Shown here piece after piece: positions 1-13,500 of a stretch of DNA of 64,000 nt. The DNA comes from Trichoplax adhaerens (Eukaryota; Placozoa; Uniplacotomia; Trichoplacea; Trichoplacidae): positions 803,836 to 867,835 of the forward strand of contig NW_002060949.1 of NCBI RefSeq assembly GCF_000150275.1, in the 5' to 3' direction. The notes beneath the pieces are model-generated. The model had not been told where the DNA came from. It ran no database searches and saw only the letters and a list, made by a program, of their open reading frames with translations. The position numbers and the translations under genes are program-made. Every line of letters begins with the position of its first letter. Within the stretch, counting starts at the first letter, position 1.

Positions 1-102
1 GGTTTTAAGCCTGATGAATTCATCTTAGATTTTTACGATAAGTATTTACCGGAGGATAGTACCGATTGTAGACATGCTTTTTTTCTACGTCTGAAGCGAT
101 AA
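1..102 (+). CDS. C-terminal end of an unidentified gene (partial)
   Basis: Frame 1 is open from the window edge to a TAA at 100-102 and gives 33 residues ending in HAFFLRLKR. Composition is mixed and protein-like, with aromatic and charged residues and no low complexity. The rest of the gene lies left of the window, so I cannot tell whether this is a whole terminal exon or only its tail. It converges on the minus-strand CFAP57 copy A, whose stop is 846 bases away. I do not recognise the family. An open frame this short could be chance. Confidence 0.35.
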   Translation, partial: GFKPDEFILDFYDKYLPEDSTDCRHAFFLRLKR

Positions 103-947
103 CTTACGAATTTTTGATGGCCATATAAATTCAGAGTCTAAGAGCAATGGTTTTTTTTTTCAAAATAATCTTGAACGAACAATGTAAATATAAAGCAGTA
201 TTAAATTTTTAAATTAAAATACTGATTGTATATAACAAATATGTACCTATATAAATACTTGTATATCCATATTATAGATGAAGAAATAGTAGTTATCTAT
301 TGTATGTATGTTTTTGGAGTAAAAATGTTAACTTGTGATTTATTCTTCTGCACTTTATTCTGACATCTACGAGTCTGGCGTACTAATAAAGACAACCGTT
401 TATCAAATAATTCTTAAATTTTAGAAACAGTTATTTACTTTAGTTATGCACAGAGCGATAAAAATAAGTTATGACAATCATAAAGTGTAATTTTACGAAA
501 CATTTATTGATTTAAATTTTGTTATAATACAGAGAATTCATCGTCGTCATGTTTATTGTCAAGATTACTTAAAAGTTAAGTTGTAAAATGAATCTTAACT
601 ACATCTGTATTTATATAATATGTCGCGTTCCTACAAAAAATGAAATATCCTAATATTTCGATTGTTATGTCTTCATCTTAAAGTTGATACTGTCATCTTT
701 AGTACGTATGATTTGGATTATCAATATAACATGAGTGAGACTCGTATCATTCTTGAAAGTTACCCTACTCAATAGAGTAGACCTTATTCAGTATATCATG
801 ACACATATTCTTATTTACATTATGCATGATGATAAATATGGAGGTTTTAAATTTTATCGACTAAACTGTATAAAGATATCAGATCCCGTTAGACTTGTAG
901 CTATTACAAAAGTTTTATGCAAAATAGAATCAACTAAGATCGTGCGA
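103..947. other. convergent intergenic spacer
   Basis: AT-rich sequence between the stop of the left-edge gene and the stop of CFAP57 copy A. It should hold both 3' UTRs. TTTATT words near 339-345 and 502-508 read as AATAAA on the minus strand and could be polyadenylation signals for CFAP57 copy A. I see no gene in it. Confidence 0.5.
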
Positions 948-3900
948 TTACATTATAGCAGCGAGTGGATGAGATTTAGCCTGATTAGAAGAGGGTCTTG
1001 CATTGGCACTTTCCTCTAACTCCTGTAATTTAGCGCGTAGTTTGGTTAATTCAGCTTTTTGCATGCCAATAATTTTTTTATCTTCACCGACAAATGGTTC
1101 TGCTGTAATAGAACCTTGCAAGCTGGCAATTCTATTATGACTAGTAGTATCACTACTTCCAATTGATCTTCTTGATTCATAGAAATTCTCTAGATCTTGT
1201 ACTAAATTTCTTGATATCTTAACTTCACGCCTCAAATCATTAATTTCTCTGATTAGAGATACATTTTCCTGAAAACAAAAAAGAAATGTGTTAATTTAGG
1301 AGCTGCATTTTATAGCTACTCTTTTCAACAGTATTTATATTTCTAGCAACGGATAAGTTTCGGTACAGCCCCAACAATGAATTCTTTACTCTCGTATGTT
1401 GAGTTTTAAATGTATTATCTAATTCTAATCGTTCCTATTTATTATATTTACTTGTACGCATATTTGAGTGTCATAATTTAAGCGTAAAATTTCTACTACG
1501 TGACAACTGCTGCTGTTCATCGATAACTTTACTATATGAATAGGTCAAAATATTTACCTGCATAATTCGCACGTTATCAATTCGGTGTATTTCTGAATCC
1601 TTCGATAACTTTTTACGAAGAGAAGCAACACTACGTTCTAAATGTTCACGTTGTCTTGCGTGCTCTCTCTGGATATCATTATCCAAGTTGACAACATCTC
1701 TCTAGATAGATTAAGTAAATGGAATATTTAGGTTGAGTTATTCATTCATAAAGATTAACTATTCGTAAGTATGAATATTGAACAACTCCAAGCTATTACT
1801 TAAAAACTGAGAGCTCTAGCATCTATATTTGCTATATGTAATATTTACCGTTTCATTTTGTATAAACTTGTTATAGAGTCCAACAATGGTGTCTTTTAAA
1901 GGTTTTTGGTCTCCGACATTGCTGTAGCAATCGTGTAAATCAACCTTGAATCTTCTTAAAGTGGCTTCGCTATCTCGTAACTAATGAATGGTTAATAGAA
2001 AGACAGCACAACTGGGTTAGCACTATCTAAATAATTTCAAGGATCTTCTATCTCATTCTTATGGAATATTTACTCCAATTAAACGTTACATGGAATGATT
2101 AAAAATTGGCCTTGTGAGCATTTTACAAAAGTAACAATGGTATAATCTATGTGCAAAAGTTTGTTTCTTACCCGCAGATTTTCTGTATTTAGTTCCTTAT
2201 CCGAAGCTTTCAGTTTTAATCGTAGCTCAGATATGTTTAAATCGAGAATCATGTTTTGTTTGTGGAATCTTTCCAATTCATTTTCCATCTAATCGAAACA
2301 ATCAAATTCTAAATTAACTTTATTTAGCTTGTGATGTCATAATGGAATCGCGAGAAGAATTTACAAAGCTAAAATCTGTGGCTGCTTTAGTATCTTGTAA
2401 TGCATTTCTACTCAACTTTAAATCATCCAGTAATTTAGAAAATATCATTACTACTTAGATATACAATTCTTTACTACTCTATTGTTTAATTTCAAATTAT
2501 CATGTTACAGTGAAGAAAAACCTATATAAACTAAGACTAGGTGCTATGCTATAGTACTCTGAATGCATTTTCAAATTATAATCTCAAGCAGTCATATTAT
2601 GAAGAGCTTTCTTAAATATTGCTTTACTGCGCTATAAATCAATCTCGATAGATTGGTGCTATATCATAATTTAATCTATCGTTATAATAATTAATACTAC
2701 TGTTCACCTCTTGAATTTGTTCTTTCATAGATGTAATATCATTCTCACGCGGTTCAATTTGTTTTTTCAATTCTTTAATTTTATAATCTAATACAAATTT
2801 AAATTTTTCCAATTCCTGATTTTTCTTTTTCAGATCATAAATTCGTTTTTCCTAAAAAAATGTTGTGGGTTTAGCGCTACATTCTTGTAAATGAATATTC
2901 TTTTAGAGACGGTATTCAAATATACATAGTGGCAGATTCACTAGGAAATTATCCATCTTATATCAGTGTTTACCTTATCCTGGATGGTTTCATCTCGTTC
3001 TTGAATTTCTTTTTGCAATCCTGCAATATCTTTCTCTAAGGATTTGATGATATTTTGTAATTTCACTTGTTCGCCTTGATTACTTTTGATGTTGGATTTG
3101 TGTTCATCAATTTCTTTTTGCAGTGAGGAAAACTATCATCATAAAAGTAAGGTTTAACGTAGGATATGTTTTCAGTTATATAAAAACTATTTTCAAATTT
3201 CAACGCATAGTTCTTTATCGTTCAGTAGCAGTATCGCTACCATTTCCTTACAAAATAATTTATTACCCATGCTAGCTAGAATTGCAGTCTAATATTGCTA
3301 AGATTATTTACAACTCGTCTAATATCTAAACTACTTAAATATTAAGTTTGATTATGGCCGCAATGGCCAACGTATAGTGTATAAGTTGGAAGTTTATAAC
3401 TTTTATGTAATCACTTTAAAAGAAGAGTAGCCATCGTTCATTGATCAACAAATGTAGTATAATCAATAACTGCTAACATTAATTTAAACTTTTGCGCTAA
3501 TTTTATTTAATGTTATCGGATTATCTTTGAATTATTCTATAACTGAGTTTCATATATATCAAGTTTTATTATAATCATCGACAGAAAAGTATCCTATACA
3601 ATTCCCTAGCTTATAATAGACTGTTTGAGCATGATTATGATATGGAACGAAATTTTCAACGCGATACTTACTCGTTGTCGCATTTTTTTAGTATCTTCTT
3701 TTAATCTTTTATTGGAATCGCCTTCATCTCGTAGTCGTCGTTCATATTTGTTCTTAATATCTAGAATTTCTCTTTCTGAATCTTCTTCAATCAGTCTCTT
3801 GATTTCTTCATATTCTCTGGTCAATTTCTGTTGTTCACCATTAGCCTAAAGAATAAGCTAGTGATTAATGATAGATCGAGAATAGATCATATGCTATATA

Positions 3901-6900
3901 AATGTCGAAAAATTTTGAATGAAAAGGTCGATTTATTCATTACTTTTGTTATTAATTTTTATGTCATCACTTACATCTTCTAATTGACCTGTTTTATCGG
4001 TTAATTTATGCTCATAATATTGCGTTAATTCCTGCAATGCCTGTTCTTTCGATTCTTCCATTTCGTTTAGTTGGCGTTCATATTCCTAAGTAACGATTAT
4101 TAGAATTTAGTAGCAAGGCTTTTACAAGATAATTAAAGTAGTCTATAGAGTTTTTAAGTACTAGTATTGTGGATCGTTTAATTTGAAGTGGATTAAAAAA
4201 CTCACTTAAAAGGATCGATAAAATGCTCAAGTATTTAGCTTTGTTACCTCTTGCATTTTCTGGCTCTTGGACTGTAATTCTTGATACTTTTCATATTCTG
4301 ACATTAATTTTTGACTATTGGCAATTTCTATTGCGATAATAAATGGAAAATGGACTATTTTTTAAACTAGAATCATACATTATGAGGCATAGATTAAATT
4401 AGATGGTAAATTAGTAGGAAAGAATATTAAAAGTTAGGCTTACCTGACTCCTGTACTTCTTCGTTATGCTTTTCTAGGATGTCGTCGACTTGTTCATTAT
4501 AGCGCTTATCTTCTTTTTCCTTTTCCATTTTTAAAGTTTGATTTTTAATTTTTAATGATTCCATTTCTTGAATAAATTTCTCTGTCAGTTCTTTAATTTT
4601 TTCATTATAGTTCATATCTTTTAATCGTAGTTGATATTCATTCTCCATTTTTAATTCATCCACTCGAGTTTTTAAATTAATCATCATTGCATTCTAAAAT
4701 AGTTTAAGGTTGAAGAAGTAGCCATTTTAATTTTTAACATTATTTTATAGTGCATCAACTCGATGTAGTGTATACATATTAGTCTAGAGATATATTTTAA
4801 AACTAGGGCAATGCACATAAAACTGAAAGGTCTTAAATTTCTCGTCATTATTACTTCGTATAGTATTCCAATGATTAAAGACTAAGCATTTTGAATTTCA
4901 AGATAACTATATATGGCAAAGACTTTAATTTTATTATCATAATGTAGAATCACACGATATTATAAGGGTCAAAGAATAGATTTTGAATTTTTATGTTATG
5001 GTGGTCGAATTAAAACATCGTCTAGGTCAAGATTGATCCATGATATTTTTTGATGCAGTTAAGCCAATGATCATGAAAATAAGACTAAACCCTTAGACGA
5101 CTTAATACTTTTATCGTGATGTTCTGAACTAGTTTAAGGATAAAAATAATAACCATTTCAATTTCCTAGTCACTCTGTATCGACTAGATAAGGGAGTTGA
5201 AGAGCAGCTATTTTTAAATTACTTTCCCATCACACCTAATGGCTCTACGTATGTTCGTTATGGACTTTTCTTGGAGAAATTAAGGAATACGCGTGACAGA
5301 AAATTTTATAAGTAGGCGACCTTACCTTTCCTTGCAAATCGCGTTTCGTAATTAATATCTCTTCGGCATGGGTGATTTCCTTATCTCGCTTTAAGCCACG
5401 TCCATCTTTATCGATAATTTTGTAAATGTAGAAACTCCCATCTTCGCTAGCAGACAGCAAGTAATTATCATCGGAAGAAATTTTCATCTAATCCAATATC
5501 AGTAAAACAATGTTACTAGAGAGCTTGACGATTGAAATCAACCATAATCTATGTACAAGGTATACTATTATCGCTCACTACTAATTCTGACAATTATATA
5601 TGGTATCATAACGATCAATAACGAATGAAATATGTTATTCACTAGCTTTAAATGAAGCTTTTTACGTATCAAGGGTTGTAAAATAAATTAAAGTTAAGTG
5701 CTTACCTTAGTAACGGCAGCGCTGTGTGCCTGATATTCTTGCGAATCGCCCGATGGAGTTAAGGGATATTTGATTGAGCGGATAGTACCTAAATTGGTAG
5801 CTCCAAATAACATTCGAGAGCTGTTGGAGAGGACAACTTGGGTGAAGATTGCTTCACCAGTTTGGATCTCCCGTAAAATTTGGGAGTCACAAATTTCCTT
5901 CAAAGTACGATCTGATCCAACAGCATAAACTGTGCGTCCTTCAGATGCAATAACAACATCGGAATAGCTACAAGTCTTTAAAACGTTTTCACTTTCACGT
6001 TTTCCTGTAATTAATGACCATTCACAAATAGCCCCATCCATGCCACAAGAAACAATCTTGCTATCCTCAGCATTAAATCGCACAGCTTTAACCTAGGTAT
6101 AAATTAGAATTTTGTCGACTTTTATTAAAATACCGACGGAATATTTTTGAATTTCTTCCCTTTAAACAGAATCTGAAATATTTTATTATCTAAACTAATT
6201 GTAAATAGTACTTTAAGAAGGCTCATTAAATTATTTTATAATGCAATAACCATTCATTCGGCTATGGTAAACTACATCTATATATCAGGGATCAGAAATT
6301 TACCCTACTGATACTGCTCTACAAGAAATATGTAGATTACATCAAGTACTTGTAATTATAACTTCTAAGAATACTATGATATTTATTATTTAACATATAG
6401 ATGGAAAGAATAGTGATTTTATCGGATTTACACGATATAGAATAAATTATTTGATAATGAAATACTCGATCGTTATTGTTGGCATTTACCTTGCCGTTAT
6501 GGCCTTTCAAGTTCATGACATTTTCAAATGTAGATGTCGAGTAGAGTTGAACAATATTACCATGAACTGCAGCGAATAGATGGCCTCCATTACTAAATGA
6601 ACACTATCCAATGTAGGTAATCAAGAATAAAAATGTTTAAGAAGAGCTCATGCTTATCTATTTAAAATATCTCTAATTGATTATCCTGTACACTTGCTAT
6701 GAAACTAATAGTAAGATAAAATACTAACAAATCTTAGGTAAGCGAATTAGTAAATAATTTTATATTACCTCGCGACAACCACGGATGGTAAACTCTTTAA
6801 AAGAGCTAATATCATCAATTAGCAGATTCATTAGACGAAGTTTATCACTAAATCCAACTAATACGTATAAACCGGACGGGTGCAAAGCAATACTGAAGGC

Positions 6901-9110
6901 TTCTTCCTGAAATTCCTTGTATAATTCCAATGATCTAAGAAAAGTTATGGGACCGTGGTTAGGTTTTATCGTTTACTCTCTATTATAAACAAACAGAAAT
7001 GGTATTTTCCTACTAAAAGTGTACCTCAAATGTAAGTTATCTACAGCTTTAAGTAAAGGAATGTTTTAAAAATAGAAACACACTTAAAAGTGTGTTTAGC
7101 ATTGATTTAAAACTAAACTCGATAGTATAAGTCAATAGAGTCTGAGAGAATTATGTCAATCTAGTTAATTGCAGGCATCGTGACTTCTTTTGCTTACCCA
7201 GTTTCGTAATTCCAAATTCTGACTGATCGATCCATCGAGCAGGTAGCGACAAGGGGTTTACGTACGCAAATATCAAGGCCACTGATAACATGATGATGAA
7301 AGGAGCAAGAAAGTAACTCAAAACTAATAATCTCCCCCTATTAAAATAAATGGATGTTTACTCATTGAAAACAGATACTTTTCTTCTATTACTTATACTT
7401 TACATACCTTGGCCATATCTGCTGATGATAGAGAAATGGTATAAAGTTGATTGTCGCTACTGCTACAAATTAAATTTTCTTCCGATGGGCTAATAGTTAT
7501 AGTTTTAATACTAGGTGAATGTTTAACTGTTTCCTCTTTTCTCAAGGATGATGAAGGTAACGCCATTTCTCTCGTCTTTCTATAAGTATCTTTTTCATCG
7601 GTTTTCTCGAAAGTATACGCCGATCCATTCGCACAACCACATATAAATCCTTTAGTATAACTAACGATACTGTGAATAGCTAAGCGATCATCAATTATTT
7701 TATCTTCCATAATTGTATTTGTCGTCGATCTAAGACCATTTCAGATAGTAAATTCAATAATTAATTTTAAAGCAATATTTTTCTACGGTCCAAAGTTTGA
7801 AACGATTAGTATCTTAAGACAAATTAACCTTACCGCTGGCGTGATTCGGCAGTCGGACTAACGATGCTAAATTCATTTTTTAATTCACCGGCTTCTAGTA
7901 GAAGTAATCTACCAGAATCAGTTCCAACGATAATTTTGTCATCACTCAACCAGCTCTGACTTAAATAGTTTTGTGGATCCATTTTTAAGAAAGCAAACTG
8001 CTTTAAATTGCCTTCATTATAACGAAATAATTTAAATATTCCGCTTCCAGTTACGCAAACTTGAGAATTATCTTGAGGATTGAATGTAACCTAATTGGTG
8101 TTAAGTTAATCCAGTATTAATATTAAAATTTCATATCATGTGTGCCTAAAAAATGATGGTGCAGCTCTAACAAGCAATGAAATTCTACGTTAAAAATTAT
8201 CCTACTCTATCTTAAACAACCCTGGGGATTATGTTTTATTTTATAAATCATTTGATCATCCATCAATTTCAAACGATGCAAAATTTATAGCTTTAGACAA
8301 TAATTATTAGATATGATGAATCAAATATTTTTTAGTAAATTTATCGTCAAAGCGTTGAAAGTGTTATGTATTTCGAATTCTATCTAGAATATGTGGATTA
8401 AATATTACGCGTATATATATACATATGCGAACTTCGTTGACTTTCCATTCTTAAAAACGTTCATTATCACATCTCAAAACGAATTAAACTGTCATTATTT
8501 TAATTTTAGATTATAATACTACTAGCAAACATAATCAAGTATATACAAGCAGTTGCAATGTAATCAAGGATGACGATCCCAATCTAATGATCTCGCTCAA
8601 ATTTTAAATAAATCTTGTATTTCTTGCAAGTTGAATTATTACCTGATAAATTGTGGCATTGTGCTGATTAGTTGTCTTGACGCAAGCTAATGGTTTCGAT
8701 TTTTCCCATGTCCAATAAGTTAATGTCCAATCGGGCTTACCACTCTGTGTTACTAGATATTTAGAATCTGGTGAAAATGCCATGCTAACGTACTCATTAG
8801 ATGTACATTCCGGTAATGTTAAGACCTTCTTTCGTTTTAAAGAGTGAATATCATAGATATTGATGGTAGGCTTATCTCCTCGTTCAGCAATAGCAACATA
8901 GCGCCTATTCGTACTAACAGCAATTGCTGATGTGTACTGACTTTTCTCCGATCCAATGATAAATTTTTGACTTCTTTGATCGACATTATAGACAACGCAG
9001 TTCGATCCAACAGGGTAAACGATGGATTGCTCGTCTAAATAGCTAACTGTGTCTCTTAGATCACCTTTTAAGCCAAATACGTAACGATGCGATAATTGTG
9101 CTAAAGCCAT
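948..9110 (-). CDS. CFAP57: CFAP57 (WDR65) paralogue A, ciliary WD40/coiled-coil protein
   Basis: Axonemal protein that family knowledge places at inner-dynein-arm/regulatory sites of motile cilia. Exons in coding order: 8643..9110, 7834..8090, 7408..7729, 7198..7337, 6769..6934, 6490..6603, 5706..6092, 5326..5487, 4444..4693, 4248..4327, 3975..4085, 3672..3845, 2974..3132, 2708..2851, 2172..2288, 1849..1980, 1558..1701, 948..1268. All have GT/AG borders and compatible phases and give 1215 residues, close to the roughly 1250 of the human protein. Residues 1-672 form WD40-like blades (for example [25 protein letters not shown]-like turns). From about 673 to the end it is Lys/Glu-rich heptad coiled coil, with N-terminal motif HRYVFGLKG and core SPDSKYL. 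The start is the ATG at 9110, which aligns with the neighbour's inner ATG. An X-box match lies about 300 bp upstream. It is the downstream member of a tandem pair. The family call is firm; the minor exon borders are inferred. Confidence 0.93.
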
Positions 9111-10528
9111 CTTTACTCTTGAATACGATAATTTAAAAAGATTGTAATAGTTATCAACCTGTTATTACAGTATTAACAATCAGTAAACTAAATTATGTCT
9201 AAGTAATGATGGACGATAATTAGTAATCGCTTAGCAGCGAGGCAAATGCCAAAATTTTCTATCAGTTATTTTTTTACCAAGTACAGTAAACCAATACAAC
9301 ATTAAATATATCAAGAAACTGTTGAAAAGGAGGCAGTAACTTGATTTCATTAACTGTATTACAATATTTATCCAATCACGGATAACAACAGGTAGTCACT
9401 AACGGTAACTGTTGCTAGGTAACGACATTAGATTTATAATTTTGTTATTTAAATTTATTCATATTGAACATCATGGAAGGATGTAATAGTCTAATTAATT
9501 ACTTGAATAAATTAAACTGAATAATAGACAGTTATAGTATTGACAACACTGAATTTGAGAATACTATCTTGTAAGGAGATATTTGGTATGTTTGCGTTAT
9601 GGTATAGCGTAAAGCAATTTAGAGTTGTAGTCATAAGTCTCTACTTTATTTTCTCGGACGAGATGAGTGTATGAATTAAAGTGCGGATATACTCGTAGCT
9701 AACAGTTTGATATTCTACTATGTAGTTCAATTGATATCTTATATCGAGTTCATCTCGCTAACACTACTTTGAAGCATCTGAATTCTTCGAAACAGCTTTT
9801 ACCTGAAAATAGCCTCAATCGATATCCTAAGAGTTTTCTAATATTTATAAGCCTATATATAGCATTTATAACTGAGCATATAAAATTATACAGTATTCGA
9901 TATATGTACATAGGTAATATCAAACGATATTAAATTAACCTTTAAGTTATAGCATCTTAACCAAGTAAAAGTTAAGATTAAAGAATCTTAAAATCAATGC
10001 GTTCTCAAAGTATATTTTATTGTATTTAGTCTGTCATCGAGTATATTAATATACATTATATTATAATCATGTTTAAAATTGTCGTTCGTTATAAAGAAAA
10101 CAATAAGTATGTTAAAGGAAGAATAATGGCAATCTTTAAACATATTCATGATGACCACCGATCTGAAACCGAAAAGACTAATGGTTTCTACAAATTTACT
10201 ACAATTTCATAGGGATAAAGTGCAGATACGCTATCTGAGGCAATATTACAACTTGTATCATATTTTACAGCTAGCTTTAAATAGGGAAACTCCATTTAGC
10301 TTAGAGTAGATACATTTACAGATCTTAAGATAATAAATATCAATGTTTTTATTTCTATTAGAAATAATACTGTTGTATTATAGTCGTTTTAATGCATTAG
10401 AGCTTAGTTTCTATAATCGTTTTTATATTTCTGATCATCTGTCTTGCATCATTGGGTAATATTTAAATCAGTTTCCAATTAGAATGAGAAACTTACAATA
10501 TATAATCCTATTTATCCTATTTGAATCA
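9111..10528. other. spacer between the two CFAP57 paralogues
   Basis: It lies between the start of copy A (9110) and the stop of copy B (10529), both on the minus strand. It must contain copy A's promoter and 5' UTR and copy B's 3' UTR. An RFX-type X-box match sits at 9411-9423. The remainder is AT-rich, with no gene, no relic exon and no obvious repeat. Confidence 0.6.
9411..9423. promoter_or_regulatory. candidate RFX X-box upstream of CFAP57 copy A
   Basis: GTTGCTAGGTAAC fits the RFX X-box consensus RYYNYY-N(1-3)-RRNRAC at every position, with a one-base spacer. It fits on the reverse strand too. It lies 301 bases upstream of the copy A start codon, a plausible promoter distance. RFX factors are known to drive ciliary genes in animals, which fits an axonemal target. 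Binding is inferred, not shown. Confidence 0.5.
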
Positions 10529-13500
10529 TTACTGTGCCGTAATTGAAGGTAAATGACCATTAGACGGAGGTCTGGTACTAATATGTTCTTCAATTTCTTG
10601 AATTTGGATTCTTAATTTGGCAATTTCAGCTTTTTGCATTTCAATAATTTTAACATCTTCTTCTCGTGTAGTTGCCTTATTTTTGTTAGTCATCGTTTGA
10701 GATGCTTGTGTCGCTAACAATTCTACACCTGTTCCTTTACGAACACCTAATGCAGCTTCAAGATCATTGATTTGTCCTCTTGAAAGTTTGAGTTCTTTCC
10801 TCAAGTCATTAATTTCTCTGATTAATGCGACATTTTCCTGTCAACATAAAAATCAAATTGTAAAAATTCAAACCTCATGGTAACTTTTCAGTGTAACAGT
10901 CAAAATGCAAGATCATGGTAATTATAAACTACTATCTTTGTCATTACCTGCATGATTTTGACATTATCAACTCGATGGATTTCAGAATCTTTTGATAGTT
11001 TTTTCCGTAAAGACGAGACGCTACGCTCCAAATGTTCTCTTTGCCTGGCGTATTCACGCTGAATATCATTATCGATGTTGGCTGCTTCGGGCTAAATGGA
11101 ATTCGATAAGAAAAAGCGTTAGTTATTTAATTAAGTAAATATTTAAGCGGTATTATCTTTGATTAAAGAAAGAGTAGTAATATATTAGAAAAGATGTCTT
11201 TAATATGAGGCGTACACTTACCGTATCATTTTGGACATATTTATCGTATAAATTCTCGATTGAGAATTTTAATTTATTGGGATCTTGTATGTATCGAACG
11301 CAATCGTGTAAATCAACTTTGAATTTCTTTAGCAATGCTTCACTATCACGAACCTGAAATAGATTATCGGTACGTTTATGTTAACGCATACCTTCGTTTA
11401 AGTAATCGATAATTTCTATCATTATTTTTTTATTGCTCTTTTTTGGATTTAAATATTTAAATGTTACTTGTATCGAACAAATAATAACCTTTTGCCTGGC
11501 GATCCTTAATTCTTTGTCGGTAGCTTTTAGTTTTAATCGTAATTCAGAGATATTTAATTCTAAATTGATATTTTGCTTATGGAATCTTTCCAATTCACTT
11601 TCCATCTAAATAAAGATTAACACACATTAGATATATCGATTTAGTATTAGAAAGAAATTATAAGGTGCAGTATAACTTAAAAAGTTTTAATTTTCTGCAA
11701 ATTGATTTGCACTGAGTTATTAGCATTTGAAAACAGATATAATTACTTCTTGGATCTGTTCTTTCATTGCTTTGATATCGTTTTCCCGTGGTTCTATTTG
11801 CTTTTTAAGCTCTTTGATTTTATAGTCTAGTACAAATTTAAATTTCTCCAATTCTTGATTTTTCTTTTTTAAGTCGTAAATACGTTTTTCCTATTAAAAA
11901 TTATTAATTTCAATATTATTTTTAAAGCCGACAACCTAATGATACAGGGGCCTAATATAAAAGTAATAGGACTAACTTTGTCTTGAATCGTTTCGTCTCG
12001 TTCTTGTATTTCTTTCTTTAGACCGGATATATCCTTTTCCAAAGATTTAATTATATTTTGAAGCTTAACGCGTTCTCCTTGTAGTTTTTTAATCTCTTCT
12101 TTATGCTCGTCAATCTCTTTCTGCAGACTAGTAAACTGTAATAAATTGTCATAAAAGTTAATAAGTTATACCTACAATCAACTAGAAATAGCTACTATCA
12201 GTCCACTTTCAATAGTTTACCTTCTTTCTCATTATTCCAGTTTCTCCTTTCAGCCTCAAATTAGCTTCTTTTTCATCGCGTAATCGGCGCTCGTACTTAT
12301 TCTTTATATCAACAATTTCTCTATCGACATCTTCCTCAATTTGCCTCTTCGTTTCATCATATTCTCTTGTTAGCTGCTGTTGTTCCTCATTAGCCTATAT
12401 GATACAAACAGGTACATTAATAATCTTATTTAGCGCCTAAGTCTCAATAACAATTCTTGAAATCCCATTTTAAGGTCCGATATTTACCTGTTCCAATTGA
12501 CTAGATTTCTCTTGTAGTTTATTCTCGTAATATTCTGTTAAATCCTGTAGGGATACTTCTTTAGATTCATCCATTTCATTTAATTGGCGTTCATATTCCT
12601 GATAAAATTACACAGAAAAATTATTTATCCGAATATTTCTTTACCATTTTTTAGTGCGATAACGAGATATTTCAAAAGCCATTTCAAACCTCCTGCATTT
12701 TTTGACTTTTAGCTTGTAATTCTTGGTATTTTTCGTATTCAGACATTAATTTTTGATTATTTGCCGATTCTAATAAATAACATTACAGCAATATTGCAAG
12801 TTGAGATTGCTGGTTATTGATATGCCTTCTGTCATGTTGTATATCTTATTTACCAAGATCTTGCAATTCTTTAGCGTGATCTTCTAGAACGTCGTGTATT
12901 TGTTCTTCATGTCTCGTTTCCTCTTTATCCTTTTCAGTTTTCAGAACTTGATTTTTTGTTTTTAATGATTCCATCTCTTGAATGAATTTTTCTGTTAATT
13001 CACGAATTTTTTCGTTATAATTCATATCTTTTAATCGTAATTGATATTCATTTTCCATTTTTAATTCATCAACTCTCGTTTTTAATTCTGTCATCATTGC
13101 ATTCTATAATTAAGTGAGCAGATCCTTTAGTATTTTACGATCCAAACTATGGTATGTAAAATAATTAGGCTACGAAATATACGACAAGCTTACTTTTTCT
13201 TCAAGGTCTGATTTAGTAATCAATATTTCCTCAGCAAATGCGACTTCTTTGTCCCGTTTTAATCCTCTACCTTCTTTTTCGCTAATTTTGAAAATATAGA
13301 AGCTTCCATCTTCACTTACTGAGAATAGATATTGGTCATCATACGAAATTCGTAGCTAAAATTTTAGGATTTGATCCAAAAATTGATTAGCGTGACATGT
13401 TATATGATAAATAATACTAGTTCAATAAGTTGATTTGTTACCTTTGCGACTCCAAGGGCATGAGCTTGATATTCTTGCCATTCTCCTGTTGCAGTTAGCG

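Noticed and set aside
2341-2450. Coding-like minus-strand stretch ([16 protein letters not shown]) in the intron before exon 15 of CFAP57 copy A
   Set aside because: Copy B has nothing similar in the matching intron, the flanking exons already join in phase, and no clean acceptor/donor pair frames it.
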